A stretch of DNA of 64,000 bases from Nostoc sphaeroides (GTDB taxonomy: Bacteria > Cyanobacteriota > Cyanobacteriia > Cyanobacteriales > Nostocaceae). The stretch lies in contig NZ_CP031941.1 in NCBI RefSeq assembly GCF_003443655.1, positions 1,669,501-1,733,500 on the forward strand, written 5' to 3'. Below, in pieces: positions 54,981 to 63,824 of this stretch; the stretch's first letter is position 1; the number at the start of each line of letters is the position of its first letter. The notes below the pieces were generated by a model. That model had not been told where the DNA came from, did no database searches, and saw nothing but the letters and a program-made list of their open reading frames with translations. Made by a program: the position numbers and the translations under genes.

Positions 54981-55192
54981 AACCAATTCGCAATTCGCAA
55001 TTCGCAATTAAACTAAGCCCGACACTAGGGGTGGGGTTTCAACCTACCTTGCGATACAAGGATTATTCGTATCCCCTCAATACTTGCGGCAGCAGCCCAA
55101 TGATGGGCATTTCCTAACTCTGGCTAGAAACGAGGTTTTAAAAACTGTATTGTCCGATAAATGAAAATTTACAAACTAAATAAATGAAACAC

Positions 55193-55220
55193 GTAGGGGC
55201 ACAATATATTGTGCCTCTAC
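55193..55220. repeat. Perfect-type short hairpin
   Basis: GTAGGGGCACAATA and TATTGTGCCTCTAC form almost continuous complementary arms (one mismatch). It lies between convergent kinase genes and could serve as a terminator. Confidence 0.65.
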
Positions 55221-55273
55221 TCGCATTTTAAAATTGTTATATGTAAAAGTCCTTCCTCTAAAAATTGCTGTAA

Positions 55274-57031
55274 CTATCGAATATTAACCTCTTGCAGGTA
55301 ATTTCCTCCTTGAATATATTCAATTTTAGTCACTGAATTTTTAGATACAAATGAATTTTTTATTTTTGCAGAAGCGACATTTTGATAATCAGTCAGCAGG
55401 CGTTGTTTTTGAGTATACTCATTCAATTTTACTTGAGCTTGAGCATAAACTAGAGTATCGTTGGGAATATTTCGGAGAAATTTTATAGCCAGATCAAAAT
55501 CACCAACAAGTGCTTGTTTATAAGCTTTCTGTAAAAAGTAAGCTGCTCTAATCTGACGCTTTCGATTGTACTCAGCCAACTTGTCTTGAACTAAAGCACC
55601 CGCACGACTTTCTTTAGGAATTTGCCGCAGATATTGTAATGCAGCAGAAAAATCTTTTGTATCGGCACTTTCGTAAGCTTTTGCTAATAAATCTTGCGTC
55701 TGTGCTTCAATGTTGACGTATGCTTGCTGAACTAGTTTATCTGTTTTAGATTGCCAATATGAAATATTTGGACTTTTAGCAACAGCATGAATAACATCTG
55801 ACCATTTGCTCTCATTAAAAGCTGTTTGAGCTATTTGATATTGCTGTGCAGCTACTTGCCATTGCTCTTGCCATTCTTCAATTGTGGCTTGCGCTTCTGG
55901 ATAAACATTGCTGTGGGAGGGAATTGATTTAGCAAGTGCGATCGCTTCTTCTAAATCTCCTGCTTGATATTCTTGTGTGGCTTTAGATAAAGTTTCTGTT
56001 TCTGAGTATGCAGGCGCAGCATTAATTAAAGAATATACACCAAATCCCATCACTAAAGAATTAGCCGCCAGTCCTACTTTCATTCCTGTTAATAACGGAG
56101 ATGAATTTCCAGATGTAAGATTATCATCTTCAATCGCCGCCTCTATAAAAAATTGCTCATCTGTTTCTAATATTTCTATTGGCTGTTCCCATATTATTTG
56201 TTTAAGCACCCGCAGCACCTCACTCGCAGACTGAAAGCGGTTTTGATAATCGTAACGGATCATTTGGCTGAGAACAGCAGCTAGATAATCATTAACTGGC
56301 GTGTTTTCAGAACGCCAAACAATTTCATTAGTATAAGGATCAGCTTTTAATTGCAGTGGTTCTAACCCAGTTAAAGCCTGGATGGCAATCATACCCAAAG
56401 CATAAATATCACTGTTGGGCTGTGTTTCTCCAATAAATTGCTCTGGCGGTATATAACCTAATGAAGTGACAGGAATTCTATAAATGGGCAATTCCGCACC
56501 TATGCCAAAATCGATAGACTGAATTGAGCCAAAGTCAATCAAAGCTAACTTGAAATCGCTATTACGTCTGATCAAATTTTCTGGTTTGATATCGCAATGG
56601 ATAACGCCGTGAGAATGAACAAATTCCAGAATATCTAAGACATCTATCAGGAATTCTACAACTTCCCTTTCACTCCACAGACATCCCCATTGTTGAGCAA
56701 TGGGTAATTCCCTAGCCAGCGCATATCCTTCAATCCATTCTTGGACTAAATAAAATTGGTCGTTTTCTTCAAAGCAGGCGATAAATTCAGGAATTTGGTG
56801 ATGGCTTCCCAAAAGCTTGAGGGTTTGGGTTTCAGTCTGAAACAGTAACCTTAGCATCTCCAAGTAGCCAGATTCGGAACTACTAACTTTAATCTGTTTA
56901 ACAACGCATTTGGGATTCTCTGGATAATCTACGTCTACAGCTATGTATGTTTGTCCAAATACCCCTGCACCCAGGCTTTGGATAATTTTGTAACGCCCTT
57001 GTAGTAATTTACCGATTATGTGGTAGGTCAT
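55274..57031 (-). CDS. Ser/Thr protein kinase with helical-repeat tail
   Basis: A 585-aa protein. The kinase domain (about 10-285) has the loop GAGVFGQT, Lys in CVVKQI, HCDIKPEN (145-152) and DFG (166-168). The Arg of HRD is Cys, the variant usually called non-RD and independent of activation-loop phosphorylation. A hydrophobic segment (about 330-350, VGLAANSLVMGFGVYSL) is followed by repeated Ala/Gln-rich helices (AQATIEEWQEQWQVAAQQY..., ALQYLRQIPKES) that resemble degenerate TPR units. It is organised like the kinase at 48734 but is clearly a different subfamily. Confidence 0.88.
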   Translation of the reverse strand: MTYHIIGKLLQGRYKIIQSLGAGVFGQTYIAVDVDYPENPKCVVKQIKVSSSESGYLEMLRLLFQTETQTLKLLGSHHQIPEFIACFEENDQFYLVQEWIEGYALARELPIAQQWGCLWSEREVVEFLIDVLDILEFVHSHGVIHCDIKPENLIRRNSDFKLALIDFGSIQSIDFGIGAELPIYRIPVTSLGYIPPEQFIGETQPNSDIYALGMIAIQALTGLEPLQLKADPYTNEIVWRSENTPVNDYLAAVLSQMIRYDYQNRFQSASEVLRVLKQIIWEQPIEILETDEQFFIEAAIEDDNLTSGNSSPLLTGMKVGLAANSLVMGFGVYSLINAAPAYSETETLSKATQEYQAGDLEEAIALAKSIPSHSNVYPEAQATIEEWQEQWQVAAQQYQIAQTAFNESKWSDVIHAVAKSPNISYWQSKTDKLVQQAYVNIEAQTQDLLAKAYESADTKDFSAALQYLRQIPKESRAGALVQDKLAEYNRKRQIRAAYFLQKAYKQALVGDFDLAIKFLRNIPNDTLVYAQAQVKLNEYTQKQRLLTDYQNVASAKIKNSFVSKNSVTKIEYIQGGNYLQEVNIR

Positions 57032-57386
57032 GATCTGGTTACTCAGTAAGTCCTTTATTTAGTTTTCATGCCATTCCCTCCTGTTTCCGGAATACTTTAG
57101 AAATAAATAAACGGAATTTTGATACCTTAAATGCAAGTTTAATTTTTAAGTATTTTTGCGTAATGAAATATAATTTTTTATTAAAATTCGTATTTTTTAT
57201 TTCATTGACTATTTTCGATGAAATTCAAGCAAAGGTGTCTGATGTGCAACCTGAGTTAACCTTATCTGAGTGGGAACCGTTATAGCTTCTAGACTTTAGC
57301 TAAAATCAATTAAAATCTGAATAAAAAGCTGGTAGGGGCTTGTCTTTACCCATAGATGTCAACTTAAGCTCAAAAGCTTTTCAACT

Positions 57387-57492
57387 CTCGTTTCCAGCAA
57401 GAGGCTGGAAATGCTGCTCCTAGCGGTTCCGCCGCCAGTAAGGGAGGCGGAGCCTCAACGATGGGCATTCCCAGTCGGAGACTGGGAACGAG
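57387..57492. repeat. Paired palindromic repeats
   Basis: One hairpin is TTTCCAGCAAGAGGCTGGAAA and is echoed by TTCCCAGTCGGAGACTGGGAA, with CTCGTT and AACGAG at the outer ends, so the whole segment is also an inverted repeat. Between them is another dispersed piece (GCGGTTCCGCCGCC...GGCGGAGCC). The rest of the gene-free stretch 57032-57581 is AT-rich without features. Confidence 0.75.
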
Positions 57493-57581
57493 GTATAGTT
57501 GCTGTTTGATGCATTTTTTTTTACCTTGACTTTTGTCAGCCTAATAATATTAAATACATTTTTATTTGAGTTTTGAATTGT

Positions 57582-59135
57582 TTAACTATTAGCTTCCTCT
57601 TCGGGTTCAACTACTTCAGATTTATCTTGTAACGGCTTCACCACCCGTGCGATCGCTTCTTGAATAAAAGCTTTAATAAATTCATCTCTGCGATTAATTT
57701 GAAACTGTCGCTGCACAACTTCTGTCATTCCACCATCACCCCAATCTTGGTCATGACGAAAATATTCAATAAAACTTTTACCAGCAATTCGTGTTAAATA
57801 AGCTGCTGTCACACCTTGAATTGCTCTACCAATAATAAAGGTGGCAACATTGAGTTGCAAAGCTGTAGATAATAATTGAATCGCTCCTTTGACAATGCCT
57901 AAACTAGCAATCGTTTTCGCTAAAGAAAGGGCTAACTCTCGCCCCCGTTCCATATTCAATTCACAGCCGTAAACTCTGCCAATTTCCACAACCATTTGAG
58001 CATTAACAGCTGCTGTCGCCAACAAATCTACCACTGGTATAGGCGTAACTGATACCACACCAGCACCAATCCACTGAAAGCGTTCTACAATTTTGTCAGC
58101 TTGACGGCGACGCTGGCCATCGATGAGTTTTCGCGCTTCGTCTCCCAATCGCAGAGATTGTAAAAGAATATTATCTGCCACCAAATCTTCACCTTCGGCG
58201 CGTAAAACAGCCGCCGTGCGCCGCAGCAAAGGAACAATATCGGGTTCCGGCTGGAAGGTTTCGCCAGTTTCTAATTGTGCAGGTTGGGGATTAGCAGCGA
58301 TCGCCACCACATCATTAGTAGCAATAAATCCCCGTACCCGTTGACGCAACCTTGCAAGAATGGATTCTTTATCTTCATCTGTATATAAATCAGTTTTGTT
58401 GAGAACTAAGAGCGATCGCTTCCCAATTTCTGCTAATCCCCGCAATGGCTCATATTCTGAGCGCCGTAAGTCATTATCTACCACAAACAACAGTAAATCG
58501 GCTTCTGTCGCCAGTTCTCGCGCCATTTGTTCCCGTTCCGTTCCCGCTACTCCCGCTTCTAAAATCCCTGGCGTATCCGTAATTAAAATCTTGCGTTCTA
58601 ATCCCTTCAACCGCAGACAATAGGTTTCTCCCACCTGGGTTGTACCCATCGGTGCATCCACTTGACCCACCATGCGTCCCATAATCGCATTAACTAGAGA
58701 AGTTTTGCCAGCACTCCCCGTACCAAATACCACTACTTGAATTTCACCGCGTGCTAAGTTTGCTTCAATCTCGCGCGATTTACTTAATAAAGCTTGGCGT
58801 GCTACTTCATCTTGAATTTGCCCTACCTGTTGGCGCACAGCTTGGAGAGTTGTAGAAGCAGCATCAGATTTGCCAGCAGGAATTTGCGCCGCAGTTACTC
58901 GCTTTGGGTTGCGGCGCGATCGCTTTTCTCCAGATTGAATCACCAATACATAATAGACAAAAGCGGCAACCAACGCTCCAATCAGGACAATCAGCAGCAA
59001 CAGCAGCAAATTGCCTAGCAACGGCGAATAGGACAATTGCCAATAGAGGCGCGATAGGGAATCAATTAGCCATAGGGCTAGCCCCAAAATGACAATCAGA
59101 CCAACAATCAGCGTTACTATGCGTGACAGAGGCAT
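57582..59135 (-). CDS. Membrane GTPase with DUF697 (YcjF-like)
   Basis: A 517-aa protein. Two N-terminal transmembrane helices (about 5-25 and 40-66) are followed by a GTPase domain with G1 GTGSAGKTS (about 136-144), G3 DTPGILEAG and G4 NKTDLY. The C-terminal DUF697 region (about 355-480) contains PIPVVDLLATAAVNAQMVVEIGRVYG, a hallmark. An acidic tail (EPEEEAN) ends the protein. It probably acts at the inner or thylakoid membrane; function is not known for cyanobacteria. Confidence 0.87.
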   Translation of the reverse strand: MPLSRIVTLIVGLIVILGLALWLIDSLSRLYWQLSYSPLLGNLLLLLLIVLIGALVAAFVYYVLVIQSGEKRSRRNPKRVTAAQIPAGKSDAASTTLQAVRQQVGQIQDEVARQALLSKSREIEANLARGEIQVVVFGTGSAGKTSLVNAIMGRMVGQVDAPMGTTQVGETYCLRLKGLERKILITDTPGILEAGVAGTEREQMARELATEADLLLFVVDNDLRRSEYEPLRGLAEIGKRSLLVLNKTDLYTDEDKESILARLRQRVRGFIATNDVVAIAANPQPAQLETGETFQPEPDIVPLLRRTAAVLRAEGEDLVADNILLQSLRLGDEARKLIDGQRRRQADKIVERFQWIGAGVVSVTPIPVVDLLATAAVNAQMVVEIGRVYGCELNMERGRELALSLAKTIASLGIVKGAIQLLSTALQLNVATFIIGRAIQGVTAAYLTRIAGKSFIEYFRHDQDWGDGGMTEVVQRQFQINRRDEFIKAFIQEAIARVVKPLQDKSEVVEPEEEANS

Positions 59136-59398
59136 GGCTGGGAAAGATTAGTGGATATTCAGTAGGCAGATGCTTCTGATCTTAATAGTTTCACGCGATG
59201 TGCGACTTAATATTCTGACCTCACTTCCATTCCTCTCTCCTTTGAGGGTGAAACGTAAGGGCACAGTATTACTCTCATCCTTAAGCTAGTAGCTTTTAAA
59301 ATGTTATTCGTTCATTATGAAGCTCGCGTGTTCTAATCTTTTAGTGGACTAACGCCAATTTTGGCAACTTTTTTGAGAACAAAGAGAGAAATAAACTT

Positions 59399-59944
59399 AT
59401 GGGACTTTTCGATCAAATTCTTGGTGCCGTTGCTAATCCCAATCAACAGGGCAGCTTAGGTCAATTGGGAAGTATTGTTAACACTGTACAGCAGTTGAGC
59501 GATACCTACAGTGGGCAAAGCGATCGCACTGGCACAGATCCATCTACCATCCAATCAGTTTTGTCAATTGTCGGTAGTCAAGTGCGTTCTGTTTTACAAC
59601 AAAAGCAAGCTACAGATGGTAATGAAGCCGCACAAAGTCTAGTTAATCAATATGCTGGTACTTCACCTAACCCCCAAGCCGTCAATTCGCTGTTTTCTCC
59701 TCAGATACAACAACAGGTAGCTCAGGTTGCTTCCCAGCGCACTGGATTGGATGCTAGTATAGTTCAACAATTGCTGCCTTTAGCAGTACCTTTAGTACTG
59801 AGTTTTTTGCAATCAGGTGCAAATGCTCAAAATCCCCAAGCTGGCGGGAATTCTGTACTTAATTCCTTCTTGGATGCTGACGGCGATGGTGATGTCGATA
59901 TCGCTGATGCCATCCAAATGGCTAGTCGGTATATGAAACGTTAA
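59399..59944 (+). CDS. DUF937 protein with a C-terminal calcium-loop motif
   Basis: A 181-aa protein. It starts MGLFDQILGAVANPNQQG in the YidB/DUF937 manner, rich in Gln, Ser and Gly. The hydrophobic segment LLPLAVPLVLSFLQ (about 126-139) is typical of the family. The last ~25 residues contain DADGDGDVDIAD, a complete EF-hand/dockerin-type loop, unusual for plain DUF937 proteins. No signal peptide. Function unknown; calcium binding is inferred from the loop alone. Confidence 0.8.
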   Translation: MGLFDQILGAVANPNQQGSLGQLGSIVNTVQQLSDTYSGQSDRTGTDPSTIQSVLSIVGSQVRSVLQQKQATDGNEAAQSLVNQYAGTSPNPQAVNSLFSPQIQQQVAQVASQRTGLDASIVQQLLPLAVPLVLSFLQSGANAQNPQAGGNSVLNSFLDADGDGDVDIADAIQMASRYMKR

Positions 59945-59954
59945 CACTTCTTAA

Positions 59955-60015
59955 CCCCCACTCCCCACTCCCCACTCCCCACTCCCCACTCCTAACTCCC
60001 CACTCCCCACTCCCT
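59955..60015. repeat. Tandem CCCCACT-type heptamers
   Basis: Repeated CCCCACT units, interrupted by one CTAACTC variant, just after the DUF937 gene. Confidence 0.85.
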
Positions 60016-60103
60016 TAGACATCGACAATTAACCCTTGCTAGATTTTTAGCTAAAGCATAGGCTGAGAAGATAGAAAATTTGTAAATAGATATCAGACAG
60101 TCT

Positions 60104-60658
60104 ATGGCTAAAGTTTTTGACTGTATTACTGAGGAACAGCAAGGCTTTATTGCAGCCCAACACATTTTCTTTGTTGGCTCTGCACCCTTGAGTCCTACGG
60201 GTCATGTTAACCTCTCTCCTAAAGGTTTAGGCTGCTTTCGCGTCCTCTCTCCCAACCGAGTAGGTTATTTAGACCTTACAGGCAGTGGTAACGAAACATC
60301 AGCGCATTTGCAAGAAAATGGGCGAATAACCTTCATGTTTTGCGCCTTTGAGGAACCCGCCCGTATCCTCCGTCTTTACGGTCAAGGAAAGACGATTTTA
60401 CCGAATTCTCCAGATTGGGACTCCCTATACTCTTTGTTTGTGCCGATACCTGGAACTCGTCAAATTATTGTCGCTGACATTGAAAAAATACAGATTTCTT
60501 GTGGTTTTGGCGTACCACTTTATGAATATCAAGGTGAGCGCCAGACTTTAGTAGACTGGGCTAGTAAAAAAGGCGAAGAGGGAGTTCGAGAATATCAACA
60601 GCAGAAAAATCTCGTCAGCATTGACGGTTTAGCCACACCACTAAGTAAATTACCCTAA
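60104..60658 (+). CDS. Pyridoxamine 5'-phosphate oxidase-like FMN-binding protein
   Basis: A 184-aa split-barrel protein. It contains FFVGSAPLSPTGHVNLSPKG, then VGYLDLTGSGNETSAHLQEN, GRITFMFCAFEEPARILRLYG and a C-terminal region with CGFGVPLYEY. This is the PNPOx-like subset that binds FMN or F420 and is not the vitamin B6 enzyme itself. Probably reduces an unknown small molecule. 33 bp ahead of the GNAT gene on the same strand, so the two may be cotranscribed. Confidence 0.86.
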   Translation: MAKVFDCITEEQQGFIAAQHIFFVGSAPLSPTGHVNLSPKGLGCFRVLSPNRVGYLDLTGSGNETSAHLQENGRITFMFCAFEEPARILRLYGQGKTILPNSPDWDSLYSLFVPIPGTRQIIVADIEKIQISCGFGVPLYEYQGERQTLVDWASKKGEEGVREYQQQKNLVSIDGLATPLSKLP

Positions 60659-60691
60659 AGAAAGACAAAAGCGGACTTTGGGGCATGAGTT

Positions 60692-61198
60692 ATGGATTAT
60701 TCTATTCGTCCACTTAAACAGCAAGATGAGCCTTTCCTTTGGGAAATGTTGTACGAAGCAGCCCATATAGTAGAAGAAGGTAATTTGACAGTGCAGGATG
60801 CAATGAATAATCCTGATTTGGCAAAATATGTTAAAGATTGGGGACGTAAAGATGATAGCGGCTTTATCGCTATTCTAGAAAGTAGTAATCAACCAGTAGG
60901 AGCGGCATGGCTGCGTCTATTGACTGGTGAAAATAAGGGATATGGCTATGTTGATGATCAAACTCCTGAACTAGCTATTGCCATTCTTCCTCAACATAGA
61001 AATAAAGGCATAGGAACGCAGTTACTCACACATTTGTTAGCAGCAGCTAAAACATTTTATCCATCAATATCACTTAGTACCAGAGCGACAAATCCAGCCG
61101 TGGGTTTATATAAACGATTTGGCTGGGAAGTTCTTGCTGATAGTGAGACAATCAACCGAGTTGGTGGCGTCTCTTTCAAAATGAAAATTGATTTTTAA
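60692..61198 (+). CDS. GNAT family N-acetyltransferase
   Basis: A 168-aa protein with the GNAT fold: DYSIRPLKQQDEPFLWEML at the start, PELAIAILPQHRNKGIGTQL as the acetyl-CoA loop (R/Q-x-x-G-x-G/A), and ISLSTRATNPAVGLYKRFGW as the C-terminal half. The substrate is unknown. Possibly in one transcript with the PNPOx-like gene. Confidence 0.9.
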   Translation: MDYSIRPLKQQDEPFLWEMLYEAAHIVEEGNLTVQDAMNNPDLAKYVKDWGRKDDSGFIAILESSNQPVGAAWLRLLTGENKGYGYVDDQTPELAIAILPQHRNKGIGTQLLTHLLAAAKTFYPSISLSTRATNPAVGLYKRFGWEVLADSETINRVGGVSFKMKIDF

Positions 61199-61252
61199 GC
61201 TCAAAGTTCGTCGCTTGTAGGGTGCGTTATGGCTTTAAGCCTAACGCACCGC

Positions 61253-61429
61253 TTAAGACCCTTTAGAATCGGTGTCAGCGCCAATTATTACTTGGAACAA
61301 GTTTCCTAGTAAAGAGAAAAACGCCAAAACTAACACTATCAGCATTAAACTAGCAAGGGCAGCAAAGGGAGAGATGATGAATAAGAGTAAGAGTGCAAGC
61401 ATCAAAATCGTTAGTAATGTCTTATTCAT
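61253..61429 (-). CDS. Small two-span membrane protein, 58 aa
   Basis: Read on the minus strand from ATG 61427-61429: MNKTLLTILMLALLLLFIIS, then PFAALASLMLIVLVLAFFSL, then a tail ending GADTDSKGS before TAA. Two consecutive hydrophobic helices and a short hydrophilic C-terminus. An AAGGTG Shine-Dalgarno-like site lies about 7 bases before the ATG. It resembles small hydrophobic cyanobacterial proteins of unknown role. The coding call is supported by the ribosome site and by the composition, not by homology. Confidence 0.65.
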   Translation of the reverse strand: MNKTLLTILMLALLLLFIISPFAALASLMLIVLVLAFFSLLGNLFQVIIGADTDSKGS

Positions 61430-61718
61430 CTTTTTTCACCTTAAATAGTTGCTACTCTCAAGCTAACCAATTAAGTCATGACCTTGACCACAGTCTATAG
61501 AAGGAATTAGTCTTAGGCGATCGCTTAAAGTACTAAGTACCGCTTTGCATAAGTTCGTAACTTTTTTAAACGCAAAGGAACGCGGAGGTTAGCGCAAAGG
61601 AACGCAGAGTGTTTCTATAGATAATTCGCTACGAATTAATGAAATGGTGTACTTAGTTGTGGGGGACTCTGACTCCCAATTGAGTTACATTTTTTAACTG
61701 ATAACTGATAACTGATAA
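61430..61718. other. Gene-free region with short repeats
   Basis: Contains AACGCAAAGGAACGCGGAGG-type dispersed repeats (about 61569-61610) and, next to the hydantoinase stop, tandem AACTGAT units (61697-61728). No gene recognised. Confidence 0.6.
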
Positions 61719-63281
61719 CTAATAACTGTTAAATGCGCCTCCTCCAGGAGTTTCTATCACAAAAACATCTCCAGGTTTCATCTCTACTGTTGCTGTGCTG
61801 TCTAAATTCTCTTCAATTCCATTGTGACGTTGTATCCAATTGCGTCCGACAATTCCGGCTTCTCCGCCATTTAATCCAAAGGGAGGGACAACCCGATGTC
61901 CAGAAAGAATATTAGCTGTCATGGGTTCTAAAAAACGGATGCGGCGCACAACTCCATTACCACCGGAATATTGCCCTTTACCACCACTATCGGGACGAAT
62001 ACTAAAGCTTTCTAAAAGTACAGGATAACGGGTTTCTAAAACTTCTGGATCGGTCAAGCGAGAGTTAGTCATGTGAGAATGAACACCATCAGTTCCATCA
62101 AAATCAATTCCTGCTCCAGAGCCGCCGCAGATAGTTTCATAATATTGATATTGCTCATTACCAAAAGTAAAATTATTCATCGTTCCTTGAGAAGCAGCCA
62201 TGATACCTAAAGCGCCGTATAAAGCATCGACAATGGTTTGAGAAGTTTCGACATTACCCGCTACTACTGCTGCTGGATAAGTTGGATTCAGCATACAGCC
62301 AACCGGAATAATAATTTCTAGAGGGTTAAGACACCCGGCATTAAGTGGAATATTATCATCAACTAAAGTCCGAAAGACGTATAAAACTGCGGCTTGAGTG
62401 ACAGCTTTGGGAGCATTAAAATTACTATTTAGTTGCCGAGAAGTTCCAGTAAAATCAATGGTAGCACTACGATTTTCTTGATGAATCGTCACTTGAACTT
62501 GAATTCGTGCCCCATTATCCATTTCATAAATAAATGAACCATCCTTGAGAAGATTGATAGCCTTTCTCACCGACTCCTCAGCATTAGCTTGTACAAACTT
62601 CATGTAAGCTTGAACAGTATCGAGCTTGTATTGTGAAACCATTTTACGAAGCTCTTGTACTCCCCGTTCATTTGCGGCAATTTGTGCTTTAAAATCAGCG
62701 ATATTTTGGTCAAGGTTACGAGCAGGATAAGTATGAGTTGAGAGGTGTTGTCTGACTGCGGTTTCTCGAAAATTGCCCTCTTCAACCAAGAGAAAATTAT
62801 CAAAAATAATTCCTTCCTCTTCTACTGTAGTACTGTGGGGAGGCATTGAACCGGGAGTAACTCCACCGATATCTGCTTGGTGTCCACGAGAAGCAACAAA
62901 AAAGAGGGGAGTAGGGAATGGAGTATTTTCACAACTCTCTAGAAAAACAGGGGTAATTGCAGTTACGTCGGGAAGGTGGGTTCCGCCATTATAGGGGTTA
63001 TTAGATAGATAGACATTTCCTGGTTTTAGGGTGTCGCCTTTTTCGTTAATTAAACTGCGGACACTTTCACTCATTGAGCCTAAATGTACAGGAATGTGGG
63101 GGGCATTAGCAACTAATAATCCAGATGAGTCAAAAATAGCGCAGGAGAAATCCAGCCTTTCTTTGATATTTACAGATGCTGCCGTATTCTGGAGAACAAT
63201 TCCCATTTGTTCGGCGATAAATTGATAGAGATTTTTGAATATTTCTAAGCGGATGGGATCTGGTTGCGTTGTTGTGTACAT
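61719..63281 (-). CDS. hyuB: Hydantoinase B/oxoprolinase family protein
   Basis: A 520-aa protein that is collinear with HyuB. It starts RLEIFKNLYQFIAEQMGIVL and has NIKERLDFSCAIFDSSGLLV, SNNPYNGGTHLPDVTAITPVF, ASRGHQADIGGVTPGSMPPHS and the C-terminal SGGNGVVRRIRFLEP and GDVFVIETPGGGAF. HyuB works with HyuA in ATP-dependent opening of 5-oxoproline or hydantoin rings. The hyuA end is upstream at 63825-64000 on the same strand, but an opposite-strand GNAT gene lies between them. Confidence 0.93.
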   Translation of the reverse strand: MYTTTQPDPIRLEIFKNLYQFIAEQMGIVLQNTAASVNIKERLDFSCAIFDSSGLLVANAPHIPVHLGSMSESVRSLINEKGDTLKPGNVYLSNNPYNGGTHLPDVTAITPVFLESCENTPFPTPLFFVASRGHQADIGGVTPGSMPPHSTTVEEEGIIFDNFLLVEEGNFRETAVRQHLSTHTYPARNLDQNIADFKAQIAANERGVQELRKMVSQYKLDTVQAYMKFVQANAEESVRKAINLLKDGSFIYEMDNGARIQVQVTIHQENRSATIDFTGTSRQLNSNFNAPKAVTQAAVLYVFRTLVDDNIPLNAGCLNPLEIIIPVGCMLNPTYPAAVVAGNVETSQTIVDALYGALGIMAASQGTMNNFTFGNEQYQYYETICGGSGAGIDFDGTDGVHSHMTNSRLTDPEVLETRYPVLLESFSIRPDSGGKGQYSGGNGVVRRIRFLEPMTANILSGHRVVPPFGLNGGEAGIVGRNWIQRHNGIEENLDSTATVEMKPGDVFVIETPGGGAFNSY

Positions 63282-63336
63282 GTTTGATTCCTATTGTTTG
63301 CTAAAATTATCTACTAAAGTGATTAAAAGAAGTTCA

Positions 63337-63819
63337 ATGAAGATTCGGTCTGCTACACCTGATGACATATTACTAATTTTTTCCTTTATCCAAAAAAAGT
63401 CTGAATTTGATAGAAACATTGGTGCTTATTCTGGTGTACTTCAAGTTACTCAGGAGAAAATACGTAAAACAATTTTTGGAACAGTACCTTTCTCTTACGT
63501 TTTATTTGCAGAAACCTCAGAGTGTGTGGTTGGGTTTGCTTTATATGGATTCAGATACTCATCTTTTGTAGGGCAACCGAGTATCTGGCTTGATGATTTG
63601 TATGTGGACGAAAATATGAGAAGTCAAGGAGCAGGAGCCGCGTTAATGAGTTATTTAGCTCAAGTAGCAAAGGATAATGACTGTACCCATCTTGCTTGGA
63701 ATGCTGATGTTCGCAACAGTCGCGGACTTAGTTTTTATCATAGGCTAGGTGCAAAAGTTACGGAGCAGAAAGGTAATCGCTGTTTTTTAACCTGGACACC
63801 ACAAATACTTGCTGTATAA
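63337..63819 (+). CDS. GNAT family N-acetyltransferase between hyuA and hyuB
   Basis: About 160 aa from ATG 63337 (MKIRSATPDDILLIFSFIQK). The frame opens at 63235 inside the divergent hyuB start, but that extension is not family-like. The acetyl-CoA site is LYVDENMRSQGAGAALMSYL, and the second half is WNADVRNSRGLSFYHRLGA, both closest to diamine/spermidine-type acetyltransferases. It is divergent from hyuB and convergent with hyuA, leaving 5 bp between its stop and the hyuA stop. Confidence 0.9.
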   Translation: MKIRSATPDDILLIFSFIQKKSEFDRNIGAYSGVLQVTQEKIRKTIFGTVPFSYVLFAETSECVVGFALYGFRYSSFVGQPSIWLDDLYVDENMRSQGAGAALMSYLAQVAKDNDCTHLAWNADVRNSRGLSFYHRLGAKVTEQKGNRCFLTWTPQILAV

Positions 63820-63824
63820 GCAGT

